Shown here piece after piece: positions 8,952 through 16,629 of a stretch of DNA of 64,000 nucleotides. Each line of letters begins with the position of its first letter. The first letter of the stretch is position 1. The notes beneath the pieces are model-generated. The model was not told the origin of the DNA, made no database searches, and worked only from the letters and a program-made list of their open reading frames with translations. Source of the DNA: Faecalicatena sp. Marseille-Q4148 (lineage in GTDB: Bacteria; Bacillota; Clostridia; Lachnospirales; Lachnospiraceae); assembly GCA_018228665.1 (NCBI GenBank), contig CP073692.1:992001-1056000 (forward strand), given 5' to 3'. The translations under genes were made by a program, and so were the position numbers.

Positions 8952-9614
8952 TTATCTTCTGTCATCTATGCGGTAGCTGCAGTCCTGTTTTCCACACATA
9001 CTGCATCCTCTTTCTACTGCACTTGCACAAGTGTCTGCAATTCCTATAACAGCTGTTACCGACTTTATCGGTGTTAGCATGGAAGCTTCTGTCGTCATAA
9101 GGCCAATCTGCTTCGGCGCATCCAAAACTTCTAACAGATTTTTCTGGATGAAAATACTAAAATCTCCGTATCCGGGACTAAACCGCGGTCTTAAATATCT
9201 GCTTCCTGCCTTTTTCCCGATTTCTTCCTGTATCTGATCACAGTACTCCTCCAGAACTGCCGCCGCACAAGCCTGCAGAACAACTGCCCTGGCCATATTG
9301 GTATACTCATATCTATGAATCCTGCGATCCACCTCGGCTCCTAATGTAGCTGCAAAAACAGCTGCTTCTCTACAGCCCTTTAAATTCACAGCCAAATCTC
9401 TGCTGATAATCTTCAGCGCACCGAGTTGTATCTCCTGCTGTCGAACGAATACCGGAAAAAACCGAAAAACTGCTCGTTTTCTTTCCGCAATTGTTTGAAG
9501 CTCTTTTAGACATTCATGAATCAGATAAATGGTTTCTTCATCTGGTTTTGTATTCCCATAACCAAGATAACGGATTGCTTCCTGATACACCGTTCTTCTG
9601 CTACTCATGCTCAA
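8952..9614 (-). CDS. Methionine synthase reactivation-domain protein
   Basis: This 220-residue protein resembles the stand-alone vitamin B12-dependent methionine synthase activation domain: an internal LRPRFSPGYGDF segment matches the SAM-binding region of MetH, where RxxxGY contacts SAM. It ends with a Cys-containing tail (CSMCGKQDCSYR). It would reductively methylate oxidised cobalamin on the neighbouring truncated MetH. The start codon overlaps the metF stop; ATGs at 9614 and 9608 are both possible. It lies 11 nt before metH. Confidence 0.82.
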   Translation of the reverse strand: MSMSSRRTVYQEAIRYLGYGNTKPDEETIYLIHECLKELQTIAERKRAVFRFFPVFVRQQEIQLGALKIISRDLAVNLKGCREAAVFAATLGAEVDRRIHRYEYTNMARAVVLQACAAAVLEEYCDQIQEEIGKKAGSRYLRPRFSPGYGDFSIFIQKNLLEVLDAPKQIGLMTTEASMLTPIKSVTAVIGIADTCASAVERGCSMCGKQDCSYRIDDRR

Positions 9615-10473
9615 TCATCTCCGAAAGATTATTCATGATTGCTTCTGCCACTTCAGGCTTATTCATAGAATAAATATGAATATTCTGTATTCCATTTGCA
9701 ATCAGACTAACAATCTGCTCTGTCGCATAGGCAATCCCTGCCTGCTTCATCGCTGCCGGATAACTTCCAAAGCGATCCAGCATAGACAAAAACCGCTCCG
9801 GAAGGAAGCTGCCGGACATTTTGCATATCCGCTCCATCTGTGCCGCATTTGTTACCGGCATAATTCCCGGAATAACAGGAATGGTAATTCCCTGTTCGCG
9901 AATGCGATAGAGAAAACTATAATACAGCGAATTATCAAAAAACATCTGTGTTGTAAGAAAATCCACTCCACATTCTACCTTTTCTTTCAATCTTCGTATA
10001 TCATCTCTGCGATCCTGACTTTCGACATGCCCTTCCGGATAGCAGGCCGCACCGATACAAAAGTCGCCTGACTCCCGAATCTCTCTGATCAGTTCACTTG
10101 CATAACGATAATCTCTTGCAATCTCTACAGAAGAATCCTCCGGAATATCTCCTCTTAACGCAAGCACATTTTCAATTCCTGCATCTTTTAGTCCCCGAAT
10201 AACTTTTTTTACCATCGCTTTCGTTGATGATACACACGTCAAATGAGCCAAACTCTCCATTCCAAGATCATGTTTAATATGTGATGCAATGCGAACCGTA
10301 TTCTCACTTGTTCCTCCGCCCGCTCCATACGTCACGCTCATGTAAGATGGATTCAATCTTGCCATCTCATCTACCGCCTGGATTACAGTTGGATATTTCG
10401 CATCTGTTTTCGGAGGAAATACCTCGATTGAAATATGTGTTTTTCCGTCTTTTAATTTCTCGCTGATTTTCAT
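9601..10473 (-). CDS. metF: Methylenetetrahydrofolate reductase
   Basis: This 290-residue protein has the MTHFR TIM-barrel layout: SIEVFPPK at the N-terminus with the catalytic Glu, VTYGAGG for folate/FAD contacts, and LTTQMFFDN and PVIPGIMPV later. It reduces methylene-THF to methyl-THF, the substrate of the MetH encoded two genes downstream. The overlap with the reactivation-domain gene implies translational coupling. Upstream there is no SAM riboswitch that I can recognise. Confidence 0.93.
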   Translation of the reverse strand: MKISEKLKDGKTHISIEVFPPKTDAKYPTVIQAVDEMARLNPSYMSVTYGAGGGTSENTVRIASHIKHDLGMESLAHLTCVSSTKAMVKKVIRGLKDAGIENVLALRGDIPEDSSVEIARDYRYASELIREIRESGDFCIGAACYPEGHVESQDRRDDIRRLKEKVECGVDFLTTQMFFDNSLYYSFLYRIREQGITIPVIPGIMPVTNAAQMERICKMSGSFLPERFLSMLDRFGSYPAAMKQAGIAYATEQIVSLIANGIQNIHIYSMNKPEVAEAIMNNLSEMIEHE

Positions 10474-10540
10474 ATGCTGTCTCTTCTCCTATAAATTAAA
10501 CACGTTTCAAAAACGTTTTTATCTTCTGTCCTGTGAAATC

Positions 10541-10562
10541 AAAAAACATCCTTCCCGGATGT
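10541..10562 (-). terminator. Rho-independent terminator upstream of metF
   Basis: A 6-bp perfect stem with a 5-nt loop (10546-10562) is followed on the minus strand by six T residues. It would end transcription arriving from glgA, or act as an attenuator in the metF leader. Confidence 0.65.
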
Positions 10563-10592
10563 CTTTCTTATGCTAAATGTCAAAGTAATACA

Positions 10593-10619
10593 ACAACAGC
10601 AGGTCATCCCTGCTGTTGT
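10593..10619 (-). terminator. Strong hairpin after glgA
   Basis: Two 11-nt arms pair perfectly around a 5-nt loop 24 nt after the glgA stop. The T tract behind it is interrupted (TTGTTGTATT), so it may be a weaker terminator or an RNA 3'-end stabiliser that works together with the hairpin at 10541. Confidence 0.6.
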
Positions 10620-10643
10620 CTCTTTCTCTGTATCATAAACGTA

Positions 10644-12080
10644 CTACATTGACTCGTAGAGTTCCTCGTACTGTCTTGCTGAATTCTTCCAAGAGAAATC
10701 TTTCTGCATCGCACGTTCTACAAGTTTATTCCAGTCACGTTTTTTATCATAATAAATCTGTTCCGCATAACGCACTGTCGCCATCATCTCATGCGCATTA
10801 TAATTACTGAAGCTAAATCCTGTTCCCGTCTTTTCATACTCATTGTATGGTTCTACCGTATCTCGAAGTCCACCTGTCTCCCGAACAATCGGAAGTGTTC
10901 CATAGCGCAGACTCATGAGCTGGCTTAATCCACACGGTTCAAATAATGACGGCATCAAAAATGCGTCACATGCCGCATAAATCTTATGTGACAATTGTTC
11001 TGAGTAAAAAATATTAGCAGAAACCTTGCCATTATATTTCCACGCGAAATGCCGGAACATATTTTCATACTGTTCTTCTCCGGTTCCAAGTACAACAATC
11101 TGAATACTGTCCTGACAGATCTCATCCATAACCCGCTGAATCAAATCAAATCCTTTCTGATCTGTCAGACGGGAAACGATTCCGATCATCATCACTTTCG
11201 GATCTTCCGTCAATCCGAGTTCTTTCTGAAGCGCTGTCTTATTCTTTACTTTTTCTTTACGGAAATTCTCTGCAGAATAATGCGCTTCAATCAATTCGTC
11301 TGTCTCTGGATTATATAAATCATAATCGATTCCGTTCACAATTCCAGAGAGACAATTAGATCTTGCATTCATTAATCCGTCAAGACGTTCTCCATAAAAC
11401 GGCATCTTAATCTCTTCTGCATAAGAATGACTCACAGTAGTTACCCGATCTGCATAAACAATACCACCCTTTAAGTAGTTGGCATCTTTATAAGCTTCCA
11501 ACTTATCCGGTACAAAATAGTATGCTGGAAGTCCTGTAATATTTTGAATTGTCTTTGTATCCCATGTTCCCTGGAACTTCAGATTGTGTATCGTAATAAT
11601 TGTTTTAATTCCCCGGTAGTATTCTGCGCTGTAACGGAAATTATCCAGATACACCGGCACAAGTCCCGTCTGCCAGTCATGGCAGTGAATAATATCCGGT
11701 CTAAAATCAATCACCGGCAATGCGCTCAATACCGCTTTTGAAAAATATGCAAATTTTTCGACATCAAACCTAATATCACCATACGGCTTAAAGCCTGAAA
11801 AATAAAATTCATTATCAATAAAGTAATAAGTAACCCCTTCATACTGCATCGTTAAGATGCCGACATAGCGGTTCTCCCAGTTAAAGTCCATATAAAAATG
11901 TGTAACATATTCGAGCTTTGATTTCCATTCTTCTTTCATACACATATATTTCGGCAGCATGACACGCACATCATACTTCTCTTTATCAAAGCATTTCGGC
12001 AAAGAACCTACAACATCTGCAAGTCCTCCGGTCTTAATAAATGGTACACACTCTGAAGCTACAAATAATATCCTTTTCAT
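10644..12080 (-). CDS. glgA: Glycogen synthase (ADP-glucose starch synthase)
   Basis: This 478-residue GT5-family enzyme extends alpha-1,4-glucan from ADP-glucose. The N-terminal KTGGLADVVG loop binds ADP-glucose, and the C-terminal GT-B half holds FEPCGLSQLMSLRYG and RETGGLRDTV. I chose the ATG at 12080 because GGAGG is 7 nt away; the in-frame ATG at 12086 would touch the ribosome site. No other glycogen genes are nearby. It follows spo0A by about 100 nt and probably has its own promoter. Confidence 0.93.
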   Translation of the reverse strand: MKRILFVASECVPFIKTGGLADVVGSLPKCFDKEKYDVRVMLPKYMCMKEEWKSKLEYVTHFYMDFNWENRYVGILTMQYEGVTYYFIDNEFYFSGFKPYGDIRFDVEKFAYFSKAVLSALPVIDFRPDIIHCHDWQTGLVPVYLDNFRYSAEYYRGIKTIITIHNLKFQGTWDTKTIQNITGLPAYYFVPDKLEAYKDANYLKGGIVYADRVTTVSHSYAEEIKMPFYGERLDGLMNARSNCLSGIVNGIDYDLYNPETDELIEAHYSAENFRKEKVKNKTALQKELGLTEDPKVMMIGIVSRLTDQKGFDLIQRVMDEICQDSIQIVVLGTGEEQYENMFRHFAWKYNGKVSANIFYSEQLSHKIYAACDAFLMPSLFEPCGLSQLMSLRYGTLPIVRETGGLRDTVEPYNEYEKTGTGFSFSNYNAHEMMATVRYAEQIYYDKKRDWNKLVERAMQKDFSWKNSARQYEELYESM

Positions 12081-12112
12081 ATGCATTCCTCCATCATTCC
12101 TACGGTATTTCT

Positions 12113-12141
12113 ATTATATCGTATTTTACTGCCAATGAAAA
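12113..12141 (-). promoter_or_regulatory. Candidate glgA promoter
   Basis: On the minus strand a perfect TATAAT (12113-12118) is preceded at 17 nt by TTTTCA (12136-12141), a 4-of-6 match to the -35. It lies about 30 nt before the glgA start. Confidence 0.5.
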
Positions 12142-12186
12142 GATTTATCTTAGCTTTTTCTCATTCTCTCAATTCTGTTTCCGTTT

Positions 12187-12972
12187 CTATCTGTGCTTAT
12201 ATTCCAATTGAATTGTATCTGCGATCAATGCAATAAATTCAGAATTCGTTGGCTTTCCTTTTCCATTGCTGACAGTGTATCCAAATAATTCATCCAGTGT
12301 ATCTAATTTTCCTCTGCTCCAGGCCACTTCGATCGCATGTCGGATCGCACGCTCAACTCTGCTCGATGTCGTCTGATGTTTTTTTGCAACTGTCGGGTAT
12401 AGGATTTTCGTAATCGCACTTAATACATCCATATCTTCCACCGCCATCATGATTGCATCTCTTAAATAATGATAGCCTTTAATATGCGCCGGAATCCCAA
12501 TTTCATGAATCATATTTGTTACATGACTTTCCAGATTCTCCTGCTCTTTTCCCTGACATGCCACAGCTGATTTTGAACTCCCTTCCCGCTTCGGACTAAC
12601 ACGCACACTCTTGATCCGATTTAACAACATTTCATTATTAAACGGTTTCATAATATAGTAACTTGCTCCCCGCTGAAATGCATCTTCTGTGATACGTTCC
12701 TGTCCTACTGCTGTTACAATAATAAATTCCGGCCGTTTTTTCATTGTTTTATCTGCATTGACAAGATCCATCACACTTAATCCATCAACTTTCGGCATAA
12801 TTAGATCAAGCAGGACAACATCCGGCTCATTCTGTTTAATAATCTGCAGCATATCCTCCCCATTGTTTGCTTTTCCGACGAGCTTCAACTCCTTATCGCT
12901 GCTGACAATTTCCCCTAAAAGTTCCAATATTCTTTCATTATCATCCGCAACAGCTACATTTAACTGCCCCAT
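12187..12972 (-). CDS. spo0A: Sporulation master regulator Spo0A
   Basis: This 261-residue response regulator has a receiver domain (about 1-125, phospho-acceptor Asp56 in VVLLDLIMP, acidic pair DDN at 10-12) and the sporulation-specific DNA-binding domain (about 150-261, with [18 protein letters not shown] as the recognition region). When phosphorylated it commits the cell to sporulation. I chose the ATG at 12972, which follows GGAGG at a normal distance. It has its own sigma-A-type promoter and Spo0A-box matches upstream. In many spore formers spoIVB directly precedes it; here about 19 kb of other DNA intervenes. Confidence 0.97.
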   Translation of the reverse strand: MGQLNVAVADDNERILELLGEIVSSDKELKLVGKANNGEDMLQIIKQNEPDVVLLDLIMPKVDGLSVMDLVNADKTMKKRPEFIIVTAVGQERITEDAFQRGASYYIMKPFNNEMLLNRIKSVRVSPKREGSSKSAVACQGKEQENLESHVTNMIHEIGIPAHIKGYHYLRDAIMMAVEDMDVLSAITKILYPTVAKKHQTTSSRVERAIRHAIEVAWSRGKLDTLDELFGYTVSNGKGKPTNSEFIALIADTIQLEYKHR

Positions 12973-13013
12973 TTTTTGTACCTCCTTTTCCTTTTCAAGC
13001 ACCGTGCTCTGTT

Positions 13014-13042
13014 ATTATAGCTGTCTGATTTTTTGTTCGCAA
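13014..13042 (-). promoter_or_regulatory. Sigma-A-type promoter of spo0A
   Basis: On the minus strand TTGCGA (13037-13042) and a perfect TATAAT (13014-13019) are exactly 17 nt apart. Transcription would start near 13007, about 35 nt before the spo0A ATG. Confidence 0.75.
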
Positions 13043-13061
13043 GGAAAAGTCATCTTATAAT

Positions 13062-13176
13062 TTCGACATTCTTCTTGAAAATATTTGTTTTTCTACAAGT
13101 TTCTTGTAGTGTTCTTGCTTCTTTTGACGAAAATTTTCTAAAAATCGTAGATTTTCTGTATGAATTTTTTGTCGAT
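13062..13176. promoter_or_regulatory. Spo0A-box matches upstream of spo0A
   Basis: The established 0A box is TGNCGAA. Exact matches occur at 13062-13068 (minus strand, TGTCGAA) and 13125-13131 (plus strand, TGACGAA). A one-mismatch copy, TGTCGAT, is at 13170-13176. The first is about 55-60 nt upstream of the predicted spo0A start, a position suited to autoregulation. The whole gap (12973-13341) is AT-rich and otherwise empty apart from the two promoters and the MATE leader hairpin. Confidence 0.55.
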
Positions 13177-13219
13177 CTTTTTATTTTTTTCCAGAATTCG
13201 CCTTTTATTTATGCACCTC

Positions 13220-13248
13220 TTGATTTCCTTTTCGGAAAATGTTAGTAT
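13220..13248 (+). promoter_or_regulatory. Candidate promoter of the MATE exporter gene
   Basis: TTGATT (13220-13225) and TAGTAT (13243-13248) are 17 nt apart; each matches consensus at 4 of 6 positions. The start would be near 13255, just before a large hairpin. Confidence 0.45.
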
Positions 13249-13261
13249 AGAAATCATCACA

Positions 13262-13311
13262 AAAACAGGACCTTTGAGCGCTTACACAGCAGTCTCTAAA
13301 GGTCCTGTTTT
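13262..13311 (+). promoter_or_regulatory. Leader hairpin before the MATE exporter gene
   Basis: Two 14-nt arms (13262-13275 and 13298-13311) are perfectly complementary around a 22-nt loop, ending in TTTT then GCGG. It starts a few nt after the predicted transcription start and ends 30 nt before the MATE ATG. It may be an attenuator or a 5'-end stabilising stem. Confidence 0.55.
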
Positions 13312-13341
13312 GCGGAATCATTTTATCACAGGAGGTTTGTT

Positions 13342-14766
13342 ATGATAAAAGTTAAGCATCAGATTGACTGGAAAGTTTTTATCCGTCTTGTTGTCGCAAT
13401 TGCACTTCCGATTGCTTTTCAGAATTTCCTTTCAACAACCGCTAGTATGGTAGACACAATTATGATCGGAAGTCAGGGAGAACTTGCCGTTGCCGCTGTC
13501 GGAATCTGTTCCCAGATTTCTTCTCTATTCTTCTCCTGCTACTTTGGTTTTGCGGGAGGCGCGCTTCTATTCTTCTCCCAATACTGGGGCGCTCAAAATG
13601 AGGAAGGAATTAATCGGACGTTCGGCATGTCTTTATTGTATATGCTCGCAGTATCACTTCTGTTTGGCTGCGTCGCAATTACCTGTCCAAATTTCCTTCT
13701 CGGAATCTATACTGATAAGACAGACATTATAAAACTGGCAGTACCTTATATCAGAATTGTTGGATTTGCTTATCCGCTTCAGGTACTTGCGGTACTCGTC
13801 AGCTTTCTCATGCGCTCTACAGAACGTGTGAAAATACCTTTAGTCAGCTCAGCGGTTGCTCTGGTTGTCAACTTTGTGCTGAACTTTATCTTAATCTATG
13901 GACGCTTTGGAATGCCGAAAATGGGGCCGGCCGGAGCTGCTGTTGGAACACTCGTTTCCGGCATGGTCAATCTCATCATTCTGCTTGTTTTTCTTTTGAA
14001 AGACCACAGCACGATTCAGTTGAAACTGTCACAAATGTTCCACTGGAAAGATGGATTTGCCGGAATGTATCTGAAAAAATGTTTTCCAATTATTTTAAAT
14101 GAGCTCTTTTACGGAATCGGACAGATGTTGATCAACATTGTTATCGGACATCAATCTTCCTCTGCCATTGCCGCAATGGCTGCATTCCGTGTTCTGGAAG
14201 GATTCGTCTTTGCTTTCTTTGGCGGACTTGCCGATGCAAGTACCGTTGTCGTCGGCAAAGAAGTCGGCTCCGGGCATCATATGAAAGGCTACCAGTATGT
14301 CAAAGGGTTCTCCATCCTTTGCCCGGCAATTACTTTTATCATTGTACTGACATGCCTTCTCTTAAACAGACCTCTGCTCGGACTATTCGGACTTGGCGCA
14401 GAAGCTATGTTCTACGGAAAATATATGCTCTTAATCTACCTTGCCGCCGGAACAATCCGGACATGTAATTATATTATGAATTCCTGCTTCCGCGCCGGAG
14501 GAGAGTCTGTCTTTGGTACAGTACTTGAAATCAGTTGTCTTTTCCTCATCAGTGTTCCAGCAACATGGATCGCCGGAATGGTACTGCACCTCCCATTTCT
14601 CGTGGTCTTCTCCTTCGTTTACACAGATGAGATCATCCGGCTCATTTTTGAACTGTGGTACACGCGAACCGGAAAATGGATCAAACCTGTGACCGAGGAA
14701 GGCCGGCGTACCGTTGAGGCATTCCGCCAGGAACTCCACGCGAAACAGCATAAGGCGATTTCATAA
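13342..14766 (+). CDS. MATE-family multidrug efflux transporter
   Basis: This 474-residue protein has about twelve hydrophobic helices in two MatE halves, with the family-typical N-terminal region PIAFQNFLSTTASMVDTIMI. It probably exports cationic compounds in exchange for Na+ or H+ across the cytoplasmic membrane. The ATG follows AGGAGG at 6 nt. It stands alone on the plus strand at the island edge, divergent from spo0A, with its own promoter and leader hairpin, and ends before a bidirectional terminator. Confidence 0.92.
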   Translation: MIKVKHQIDWKVFIRLVVAIALPIAFQNFLSTTASMVDTIMIGSQGELAVAAVGICSQISSLFFSCYFGFAGGALLFFSQYWGAQNEEGINRTFGMSLLYMLAVSLLFGCVAITCPNFLLGIYTDKTDIIKLAVPYIRIVGFAYPLQVLAVLVSFLMRSTERVKIPLVSSAVALVVNFVLNFILIYGRFGMPKMGPAGAAVGTLVSGMVNLIILLVFLLKDHSTIQLKLSQMFHWKDGFAGMYLKKCFPIILNELFYGIGQMLINIVIGHQSSSAIAAMAAFRVLEGFVFAFFGGLADASTVVVGKEVGSGHHMKGYQYVKGFSILCPAITFIIVLTCLLLNRPLLGLFGLGAEAMFYGKYMLLIYLAAGTIRTCNYIMNSCFRAGGESVFGTVLEISCLFLISVPATWIAGMVLHLPFLVVFSFVYTDEIIRLIFELWYTRTGKWIKPVTEEGRRTVEAFRQELHAKQHKAIS

Positions 14767-14810
14767 TACAAGAGAAATCACACAATAAGAAACTGAAAGC
14801 ATTAAAAAAA

Positions 14811-14878
14811 TACCAGCATAATACCTGCCATACATTTTGACCTGATGTCATCATGCACGGACAGCTGTCATGCTGGTA
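14811..14878. terminator. Bidirectional terminator between MATE and GNAT genes
   Basis: Nine-nt arms (14811-14819 and 14870-14878) pair perfectly across a long loop between two converging genes. T-rich runs follow on both strands. Confidence 0.65.
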
Positions 14879-14881
14879 CTT

Positions 14882-15340
14882 TTATAATCCCATTACATAC
14901 ACCTGACACGGATTCCACTCATCCCACAGCGTCGGAAATACTTCAAATTCCCGGAATCCAAGCGACAGATAAAATCTATTTGTAGCGTCATATTCTTCAT
15001 ATCTTCCCATCTGCACAGTCTTTACCTGAATAAATGAATAGCCGTGTTCTTTTGCTACCTCTCTGGCCTGTTTAAAAAGAGCGCTTCCAACTCCCTTTCG
15101 GTGATAATCTTTCAAAACGCCCATCACATACAGCTCGACAGTATCCTTCCCAGTCTCTTTCAGATACAAAAATCCAACCGGCTTTTCTCCGTCAAATGCT
15201 GCCCAGAATAAATTTTCCGCGCTCGACTTAATATATTCCTCTCTCGCCCGCTCGATTCCAAACCACTCCGGAAGCGCTTCCAGAATTGCTCTCGTAATTT
15301 CTTTTTTCCTGTTTTTATCTTCCATCTGCAATACCTGCAT
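14882..15340 (-). CDS. GNAT-family N-acetyltransferase
   Basis: This 152-residue protein has the GNAT fold, with the acetyl-CoA loop in DYHRKGVGSALFKQAREVAKE (about 80-100) and a C-terminal LGFREFEVFPTLWD strand. It would acetylate an amine on a small molecule or protein; the substrate is unknown. The ATG at 15340 follows AAGGAG. It is the first of several GNAT proteins in the island. Confidence 0.88.
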   Translation of the reverse strand: MQVLQMEDKNRKKEITRAILEALPEWFGIERAREEYIKSSAENLFWAAFDGEKPVGFLYLKETGKDTVELYVMGVLKDYHRKGVGSALFKQAREVAKEHGYSFIQVKTVQMGRYEEYDATNRFYLSLGFREFEVFPTLWDEWNPCQVYVMGL

Positions 15341-15390
15341 ATTGTCTACTCTCCTTTTTCATTTGGAATAATCTTATCATATTTAAAAAA

Positions 15391-16584
15391 CTATTTACAG
15401 CCGCTCTTTCCTATGATTCGTTCATACGTTTCTTCACCCGTCTTCTGAAATCCTAGAGACTGGAACATCTTCTGACTTTGCGTATTGAATGAATAAATAT
15501 TTGCCTTTACTTTATCTATTCCCTTTTCCTTTGCCAGGGCGACCATATTTTCAATACATTTGCGACCGATATGTCTGTTCTGATATTCCTTACAGACAAC
15601 AATCGACAGTTCTGCATTCTCCTGAAGTGTCACATCCCCCACAAGGACTCCCTCATACTGAATGTAATAACAGTCTCCGTGTGTATCCAGATAATTGTAC
15701 ATCGCTCGTAACCGTTCAAGCGAATACACATGATCAATATTATCTACCTGTCTGCAAAGTTCCAGATCCTGATACCACGCAAGCGCCGTCTCCTCGTTCG
15801 GGTAATACGGTATCAGAAATAATTTATCATCCACCTTGCGGACTTTCTTTTCTTCCTCTTTGACTGCTTTCACCAGAAGCATCATCGGGCGGCGCATCTC
15901 ATCCGACATTCCCGGAAGCTCCATCATATGTTCCGGCGGCATCGCTTCTTCCAACGCCTCTAGGCGGAATCCTGTTTTCAGAAGCAGATTAACGATCTGC
16001 GTCATCGTGTGGTGCTGCTTTTTCACGTTCTGTCCGAGGAAATAAGTCTGCCTTTCCCCCGGCGTGAAATAATGGTCTACCGGCCAATATAGCGGCTTCC
16101 CGGATTCATCATAGATCCAGTCCTGATGCACCCCTGCTGTAAAAACAGGGTGTTCGATGTTAAAGAGAAAACATCCGCCAGGCTTCAGTGTGTTATACAC
16201 CTTCTTGTAAATCGCTTCCAGATCTGCAATATAATGCAGAACAAGGTTAGAAATGACGAGGTCATACATGCTGTCCGGATAGTCATAGTCTTCTATATTG
16301 CAAACCTGATATGTAATTGTTTCCTCCGAATGTTTTTCGACTGCCTTTTGGATCATCTTTTCACTACTGTCGATCCCAAGCACAAAAACCGCTCCCATAT
16401 CGGCAGCATATTTGCAGTGCCATCCGTATCCACACCCAAGATCCAACACCTTTTTTCCTGTTAGATCAGGAATCATCGGCTGAAGCTGGTGCCATTCTCC
16501 TGCCGCTTGCAAACCGCCTTTGCTTCGCTCCATTTGACTGTATGCCTCAAAAAATTGTTCATTATCGTAAATATGGTTCATCAT
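15391..16584 (-). CDS. Fused SAM methyltransferase and GNAT acetyltransferase
   Basis: This 397-residue protein joins a class I methyltransferase (about 1-240; SAM motif VLDLGCGYGWHCKYAA and motif IV ISNLVLHY) to a GNAT domain (about 250-395; acetyl-CoA loop EYQNRHIGRKCIENMVALAK). Both domains look intact. I chose ATG 16584 because AGAGGACG is correctly placed before it; a TTG in frame at 16614 would swallow that ribosome site. The fusion suggests two linked group transfers on one substrate, or a resistance enzyme, but no substrate can be named. Confidence 0.85.
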   Translation of the reverse strand: MMNHIYDNEQFFEAYSQMERSKGGLQAAGEWHQLQPMIPDLTGKKVLDLGCGYGWHCKYAADMGAVFVLGIDSSEKMIQKAVEKHSEETITYQVCNIEDYDYPDSMYDLVISNLVLHYIADLEAIYKKVYNTLKPGGCFLFNIEHPVFTAGVHQDWIYDESGKPLYWPVDHYFTPGERQTYFLGQNVKKQHHTMTQIVNLLLKTGFRLEALEEAMPPEHMMELPGMSDEMRRPMMLLVKAVKEEEKKVRKVDDKLFLIPYYPNEETALAWYQDLELCRQVDNIDHVYSLERLRAMYNYLDTHGDCYYIQYEGVLVGDVTLQENAELSIVVCKEYQNRHIGRKCIENMVALAKEKGIDKVKANIYSFNTQSQKMFQSLGFQKTGEETYERIIGKSGCK

Positions 16585-16629
16585 AGGATTCGTCCTCTTT
16601 GTCTGTTTTTTCAAACGTATTTATCTATC

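Noticed and set aside
10474..10643. SAM riboswitch before metF
   Set aside because: The region holds two hairpins but no recognisable SAM-I, SAM-II or similar core.
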